The notes under the pieces are model-generated. The model was given only the letters and a program-made list of their open reading frames with translations, had not been told where the DNA came from and did no database searches. Of a stretch of DNA of 10,582 nucleotides, positions 7,301-10,582 are shown piece by piece. How positions within the stretch are numbered: the first letter of the stretch is position 1; each line of letters begins with the position of its first letter. Source of the stretch: Tissierellia bacterium (GTDB lineage Bacteria; Bacillota_A; Clostridia; Tissierellales; Peptoniphilaceae); assembly GCA_012513395.1 (NCBI GenBank), contig JAAZCH010000267.1, forward strand, positions 1-10,582, written 5' to 3'. The translations under genes were made by a program, and so were the position numbers.

Positions 7301-8753
7301 CAGGATTATTTTCAGCATCTCTAGTCATTAAATATTCGACATCCCCTATTTTAACTTTTATTTCTTTATCTGATGCTATGGAATTTGTTATTGTAATGAC
7401 ACTTCCATCAGTGGTTTCTGTTGAAAATCTCAAACCTAATTGCTCGGGAACTGGATACTTAATCGTATAAGTGTCTGACAAACTAGGAAGTTTTCCATCT
7501 TCTGTGAACTCCAATACAAATTTTTGCCCATCTTTTAGGCTAGAAATATCTATTGTTCTTGAAGTTGGAGATGATGCTTGACTTGCTATCAGTTCTTTAC
7601 CATCTGAGTCTAAAACTCTAACCGAACCTGTTTCGTTGTATGGAGCGACTACATTTAGTTTGATCATTTTCTCAAATTCTGAATACGTAATAACTCCTAA
7701 CACTTTACTAGAAGTTTCTCTTAGGACAATTACTTTAATCTCTTCTGGTTCAGAATAGTTTCCAGCTGAGTCCCAGGTTGATACATTAAAGGTAATCGTT
7801 TTTTCTTTTTCATAACCATTTGTATCGTTCCACTCATTTGGCACAATTGTAGGAGTGCCGATTAAAGCATAGTTAGAATCTCCTGAATAAAGATTTGTAA
7901 ATTCAATACCATGTTTAGAAGCACCATAAACTTCTACCATTGGCTTCAAATCTATGTTGTCCTTTGAAGAAATTATAAGTGGATCCATGGTAGCATTATT
8001 CATAACTCTATATGGTAAATCCTTTGAATAAGACAATATAGGAGGTTCTTTATCCTTTTCTGTAACTTGTGCAACAAAAGTATAGGAATTGGCCTCGCTA
8101 GGAATTATTTCATCGCTACTGTTTTCCCAAAGTTTTGGTGACCAAGAATCTGGATGGTTTTTATCTCCTTTTACTTCGTATTTTTCAGGTTCATTTACTA
8201 TTATTTCAGGTACAAATGACAATAATTGATTCCAAGTTACTTTGCCTTTTAACACATCAAAGATTATCAAGTCGTGGGATGTCCCTTCCATCGCTCCCAC
8301 TTCTCGTAGTTTAGATAAATCTCCACCAGAAAATATAATCCTAGTAAATCCTGATGTAATCGCAGATTCTGGATCATCTATCTTAATGATATTCTCATTG
8401 GCTTCGTATTGAGCAGTGAAAGTGTAGGGACCCCCAGCCGCAAATGTATCACTTAAAACTTCTTCAAATGTTCTTACAGTGTCAGTAGATGGTAATATTG
8501 GTTTCCATCCCATACTAGTCCAACCTAAATGTGATACGATTTCTGGAATAAAATTAGATATTTTAGACCATGAAATATCTTTTAGAACATCCAAAGTTAA
8601 AGCCGTATTTTCATCATCTGTAGTAAATACCCTTTGGGTTGTTATACTAACTAGCCTTAAATTTCCATGTTCGCCTCTAGAAAAGGTAATTCTCATTTCA
8701 TTTTCAGCTGGCTCATCTTCAGCGTTTATCTCTATTTCAAAATATACTTCCAA
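3756..8753 (-). CDS. C-terminal portion of giant modular S-layer-type surface protein (probably frameshifted from the upstream frame)
   Basis: A 1665-codon frame. Counting from TTG 8753, the domains are: two FDVLKG/YTFTAQ-type beta units (about 19-116 and 133-231), a HYR/cadherin-like segment with WDSAGNYS (about 237-345), Ig-like segments (about 347-635), InlB-type B-repeats (640-716, 720-799, 1056-1133), VTF units (814-880, 1148-1212), QPK/QPT Ig-like domains (about 885-972, 1220-1308) and Big_6-like domains (977-1053, 1318-1394). A Pro-rich wall linker follows (1402-1428), then three S-layer homology domains with TRSE, TRGE and TRAE motifs and a terminal half-repeat (1457-1650). These domains normally hold exported proteins to pyruvylated wall polymer. 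Yet this frame has no signal peptide: its first 20 residues are acidic. Its only start is a TTG with a poor ribosome site, inside the upstream frame. I infer that it continues the upstream protein after a frame change. Role likely surface layer or adhesion; ligand unknown. Confidence 0.9.
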   Translation of the reverse strand: MEVYFEIEINAEDEPAENEMRITFSRGEHGNLRLVSITTQRVFTTDDENTALTLDVLKDISWSKISNFIPEIVSHLGWTSMGWKPILPSTDTVRTFEEVLSDTFAAGGPYTFTAQYEANENIIKIDDPESAITSGFTRIIFSGGDLSKLREVGAMEGTSHDLIIFDVLKGKVTWNQLLSFVPEIIVNEPEKYEVKGDKNHPDSWSPKLWENSSDEIIPSEANSYTFVAQVTEKDKEPPILSYSKDLPYRVMNNATMDPLIISSKDNIDLKPMVEVYGASKHGIEFTNLYSGDSNYALIGTPTIVPNEWNDTNGYEKEKTITFNVSTWDSAGNYSEPEEIKVIVLRETSSKVLGVITYSEFEKMIKLNVVAPYNETGSVRVLDSDGKELIASQASSPTSRTIDISSLKDGQKFVLEFTEDGKLPSLSDTYTIKYPVPEQLGLRFSTETTDGSVITITNSIASDKEIKVKIGDVEYLMTRDAENNPVMHPNDFTVEREFGTSILYLTPVSPLTKLDLDGKTVTVQAINYYDVGGAETSGTINFEFSSKPVISSPIITEDKEIKVTIPENTDKPIVTIIFPNKDETGNPVEVLGTLQADGSYIALVPENANMSLGQIINAKLKEENKLETYADSITVIEGANVEIKYIATIGGTVSKATESVAPTTGIAQGSTATASSGYTFTGWSKGTNTTIISTEATYVPEKVNGLNVAETYTANFAPLSNVTISYEAGEGGSVNPSAESLNPETGEAKGSTASPSPGYKFVNWTDSNDVQVSSNATFIPQKNESSGVYEAQNYTANFELENIIDGNIDVNAPDHILVTFAAGDGVTLNETKTYKVKLETTLPETYFPSYTVETGYENATWLPTGRVITETNKSFTVSATQTPFNLDTVKSIEIVTQPKLSYKESESLDLSDLVVKLTDGNNRTKEYNFEEFGDIISTNPVNGTKLNMENNNNPISISVKGISINTNNLNIVAMEKTTEPTINKVTAGDTVITGTSEPNAEITLTIGAIVEKIKANDQGIWTYSTENLATGQTITAKAQVLGKSISDEAFATVVAKEDVIITYVARTGGTVSPTTETINPDATSSTGSIATPNDGYDFVNWTDSSATEVSTSLSFKPERPTTGYTDAKYTANFRPHIYEDINDVTIPENYVTVTFTAGAGIAIENNKTYRVKPGIILADSYFPSVTLQDGYKDYAWTPAERTINENTIFTANATLVEFDKDNIVNLQVVTQPTNLNYKDGDILNLTGLSVKLTDKNNLEKIVNLSEFTDYNLSTNPLDETLLSIEDNGKVIKIILDELVAETLPINVTKSEIIDNTSATPTAYQPIEGDIKISGTGVRGATIFIQTPNGETITTTVDENGKWTIDLDAPLILSEKIIVKSQEENKDLSEEVTVEVMKKKEEDIPTQPKPPTPPLPPVEPVEPKPIPDFPIDRNYLDILFESSPKSIPTIKTPVVNMITENHSSYINGYSDGSFKGDRSITRSEVAILISKLKGFNTLDNSKPNFSDMDLNYWANGAINAMLKEGLMKGYPDGTFRPNSSITRGEIAQILISMDNKNSGINPFKDTRDHWAEDAITQGYLNDRIKGYEDGTFRPDNPITRAEVVTMMNRMFNRKTNNSSIENIFIQSPFNDIDNSHWAYYEILEGAINHTSQRENLDEYEIWQTVNN
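4572..5588 (-). repeat. Four-domain cassette, copy 2 (B-repeat, VTF unit, Ig-like, Big_6-like)
   Basis: This encodes residues 1056-1394. Domain order matches copy 1 at 5595-6596. Shared landmarks are GGTVSPTTE / GYDFVNWTDS / YTANF, then VTFTAG...YFPS...GY, then VVTQPTNLNYKDGDILNL and LSTNP, then a glycine-containing ISGTG...GKWTIDL module. The copies are clearly homologous but diverged, so this is an old tandem duplication. Confidence 0.8.
5595..6596 (-). repeat. Four-domain cassette, copy 1 (B-repeat, VTF unit, Ig-like, Big_6-like)
   Basis: This encodes residues 720-1053. Landmarks in order: GGSVNPSAE / GYKFVNWTDS / YTANF, then VTFAAGDG...YFPS...GY, then IVTQPKLSYKESESLDL and ISTNP, then ITGTSEPNAEITL...GIWTYST. 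Copy 2 follows after only two residues (numbers 1054-1055). Confidence 0.8.
6606..6836 (-). repeat. Additional InlB-type B-repeat preceding the duplicated cassettes
   Basis: This encodes residues 640-716: GGTVSKATE, GSTATASSGYTFTGWS, then YVPE and YTANFAP. It is the same module type that opens each cassette copy. The single module without the following three domains suggests that B-repeats expand separately from the whole cassette. Confidence 0.75.
8061..8699 (-). repeat. Tandem pair of roughly 100-residue beta units at the start of the C-terminal frame
   Basis: Unit A (residues 19-116, DNA 8406-8699) and unit B (residues 133-231, DNA 8061-8357) share a pattern: RI-F-S-G near the start, DVLK followed by SW or TW, FIPEI or FVPEI, a WKP or WSP turn, and YTFTAQ or YTFVAQ at the end. 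They resemble the FDVLKG...GW.P...FTAQY repeats I know from surface proteins of anaerobic cocci; that family match is from memory. Confidence 0.7.
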
Positions 8754-8813
8754 GATACCTCTTGGTACAAGTTTATGAATATATGTTGATCTGATGAGTC
8801 TGGAATTAATACC
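8732..8813 (-). other. Overlap of two surface-protein frames; probable frameshift site
   Basis: The upstream frame stops at TAG 8732-8734. The downstream frame, offset by -1, is open from just after a TGA at 8814-8816, so a shift must fall within these 82 nt. Short homopolymers are present: TTTT on the minus strand at 8739-8742 and AAA near 8772-8774. One extra base at either would join the frames. No canonical X-XXY-YYZ slippery heptamer in the upstream frame was seen. Confidence 0.7.
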
Positions 8814-10582
8814 TCAATGGTTACATAGTAAGTTTCTGATGAGTTTACCATTCTAGGCGTAGCGCCAGATGTCGCATCTATCCCTGGAAGATAAGTCCAA
8901 TTGTATATTGTCCCTTCAGGGAAAATATCTGAATTGATTACAACATCTTTAGCGTCTACCTCTGTAGGTTGAAACCCAACTGGAATCCTATAAGGATTGT
9001 ATACTATAGGAGCTTCCTTAACAATATTTGTGGTGGTATTTGCCTCCAAGCCTTCTACATAAATAGCTGGTGTAACCACCATTTTAATTTTTGATCCTAT
9101 TTTTTCTTCTTTAGATAGAGAGGTAAATGTAGAAAGTAAATTGAAGTTTATTGGAACATCTGATCCTTGCCCATATCCCCCATATATTGGATTAATTTCT
9201 ATTATATCCGAGATTATTTGTTCATTTAATTCCAAATGAGCTTTTTGGGTACTGGCCATTTTGTCCATATAAATTATGCCTCTAGCAGTATTTTCAGAGT
9301 CATAAATATCTAGTAACCTAGGCTTACCCACCAAAGGATCTGTAACTTCCACATCATCAGGTACGCCATCTCCATCTGTATCTGCAATATAGAAATATCC
9401 TGTTGCATACGATGTGGGAATCATATTCCCTTCATTATCCGCTAAATATCCCTTAAAATTAAATCCTTGTAGTCCGTCATTTAAAAGTTGACTGTAAACG
9501 GTAGTTAAATCTTTATTCAAGTAATAAATAAATCTGGTTGAAATAGCACCATTGGGGCTAAGCATATCTAGAACTGTAGTCTTGTTTCTGCTAATATCTG
9601 GACTTCTTCCCCATCCAGTTGTGCCATCGTAAATAATTCCTTCTCCATTTGTACTAGCCACAAGAGTTATGTTACGATAATTCTCTTGAGGGTTCTTATC
9701 ATTTCCGATTCTATACATTTCAATTTTATCAATCAAAGGCGAAAGGATTACATCAGGTTTAAAGCGATATGTCCACAATCGCTTCATAACGATGTTATCA
9801 CCTTGCTTTTCATAATCAAAGTTTAAACTAGGAACCCAGTATTGTTCTACGATAAAAGCACCATTTTCACCTAATGTTTTATCAAAATAAGCCTCTAGCC
9901 CCGATCCAATAAAATGTTCAGCCCCTTGATTTGAAATATCTGTGTTTTCGGGCAAATCAATGGCACCATCTCCTATACCGCCAGATGTTGAGGTGTTGTT
10001 ATAAATTACATTTAAATTTGTATCGGCAATATACGTACTGTAGATTATAGGGTCAGATAAGTAATTAGGATACCTCTCTAGTATTTCACCTACAGTTTCA
10101 TCAAGGGTTATTAAACCATTTAAAACGTTAGTGTTGTCACCTTTTCCAATGATAAGCCCACCATATGGCTCAGAGTAATTTATCTCCCAGATATTTCTCC
10201 AACCGCCTAAGCCATTGGGCATTCTTAGTAGATTTCTATCTCTTATGGGAGCATTGGAATCGTTATGGGGTCTTTCTACTTCTGATTTCATAGAAGTAAT
10301 GTGCTGAGCTATTCTCTCGTCAATTTGAATTCTAATTTTATAGTCTTCTTTACCTGTGTAATTAATGTTATTTGGTTTTGAGAATGTAAAAGTAAATGGT
10401 ATAGTATTACCATTTAAAATTTCTTGGGTAAAGTCTTCAGGTTTAAAAATCAATCTCGGCAAATCCGCATGTATTTCCATGGGTAATGGCTCAGCTGAAA
10501 TAGTATCAGACGGACCCACATATTCTGCCGCTAAAACATGAATTGGAAAAGTTCCAATTAACATAACAATAGCCAGTACAAA
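8732..10582 (-). CDS. N-terminal portion of the giant surface protein: signal peptide and Rib-type domain (5' end outside window)
   Basis: The frame is open to the window edge (616 visible codons), so the true start lies beyond 10582. ATG 10564 is inside the signal peptide and should not be taken as the start. Counting the edge codon as 1, residues 1-18 are the rest of a hydrophobic signal sequence, with likely cleavage after VLA (residue 18). Residues about 25-400 are a beta-rich region with no family I can name. A calcium-loop-like DTDGDGVPDD sits at 401-410, resembling thrombospondin type 3 repeats. Residues about 534-606 look like a Rib domain (FPEGTIYNW, then YYVTIEVLIPDSSDQ), though the last strand runs into the frame break. 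The frame ends in SWKYILK, an implausible end for a surface protein because no anchor follows. The next frame overlaps it by 22 nt and supplies the anchor. Confidence 0.85.
   Translation of the reverse strand, partial: FVLAIVMLIGTFPIHVLAAEYVGPSDTISAEPLPMEIHADLPRLIFKPEDFTQEILNGNTIPFTFTFSKPNNINYTGKEDYKIRIQIDERIAQHITSMKSEVERPHNDSNAPIRDRNLLRMPNGLGGWRNIWEINYSEPYGGLIIGKGDNTNVLNGLITLDETVGEILERYPNYLSDPIIYSTYIADTNLNVIYNNTSTSGGIGDGAIDLPENTDISNQGAEHFIGSGLEAYFDKTLGENGAFIVEQYWVPSLNFDYEKQGDNIVMKRLWTYRFKPDVILSPLIDKIEMYRIGNDKNPQENYRNITLVASTNGEGIIYDGTTGWGRSPDISRNKTTVLDMLSPNGAISTRFIYYLNKDLTTVYSQLLNDGLQGFNFKGYLADNEGNMIPTSYATGYFYIADTDGDGVPDDVEVTDPLVGKPRLLDIYDSENTARGIIYMDKMASTQKAHLELNEQIISDIIEINPIYGGYGQGSDVPINFNLLSTFTSLSKEEKIGSKIKMVVTPAIYVEGLEANTTTNIVKEAPIVYNPYRIPVGFQPTEVDAKDVVINSDIFPEGTIYNWTYLPGIDATSGATPRMVNSSETYYVTIEVLIPDSSDQHIFINLYQEVSWKYILK

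Noticed and set aside
5740..8778. Four plus-strand open frames (at 5740-6054, 6979-7173, 7279-7470, 8479-8778)
   Set aside because: All are antisense to the long modular surface-protein frame and show no motifs.
8732..8813. Programmed -1 ribosomal frameshifting as explanation of the split
   Set aside because: I read the upstream frame through the overlap and found no X-XXY-YYZ heptamer and no obvious downstream stem. An indel is simpler.

Overview
The window is AT-rich and its codon use, signal peptides, ribosome binding sites and U-tract terminators look like a low-GC Gram-positive bacterium. The modular surface protein (Rib-type domain, InlB-type B-repeats, S-layer homology domains) together with an RsgI-type ectodomain points to an anaerobic Firmicute, plausibly a Tissierellia/Peptoniphilaceae relative. 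The genus is a guess from architecture, not from a marker gene.

All six recognisable genes lie on the minus strand, so transcription runs from high to low coordinates. Positions 10582 to 3756 encode a very large exported, cell-wall-bound protein. It appears as two overlapping open frames: an N-terminal part with a signal peptide (cut by the window edge) and a 1665-codon C-terminal part with S-layer homology domains but no signal peptide. I read this as one gene of at least about 2260 visible codons, interrupted by a -1 frame change in the 82-nt overlap near 8732-8813. The C-terminal part contains a four-domain cassette of about 335 residues present twice in tandem. A strong terminator (3701-3748) closes this unit.

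Downstream come a two-domain chromate-family (CHR) transporter gene (start corrected to ATG 3609, with a palindrome upstream) and a PHP-type histidinol-phosphatase-like gene with its own candidate promoters, closed by a strong terminator at 1471-1513. Next is an orphan lipoprotein with its own candidate promoter and terminator. Last is a membrane-anchored protein with an RsgI-like extracytoplasmic domain, lacking the cytosolic anti-sigma domain and ending in an aspartate-rich tail that runs off the left edge.

The terminators suggest mostly separate transcription units; only the transporter-phosphatase pair could share a transcript. Four products act at the envelope (surface protein, transporter, lipoprotein, RsgI-like protein) and one in the cytoplasm. 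No RNA gene, insertion sequence, CRISPR array or phage gene was seen, and no intergenic gap exceeds 150 bases. I did not find a convincing new multi-gene system; the best leads are the split surface protein and the anti-sigma-less RsgI-like protein.
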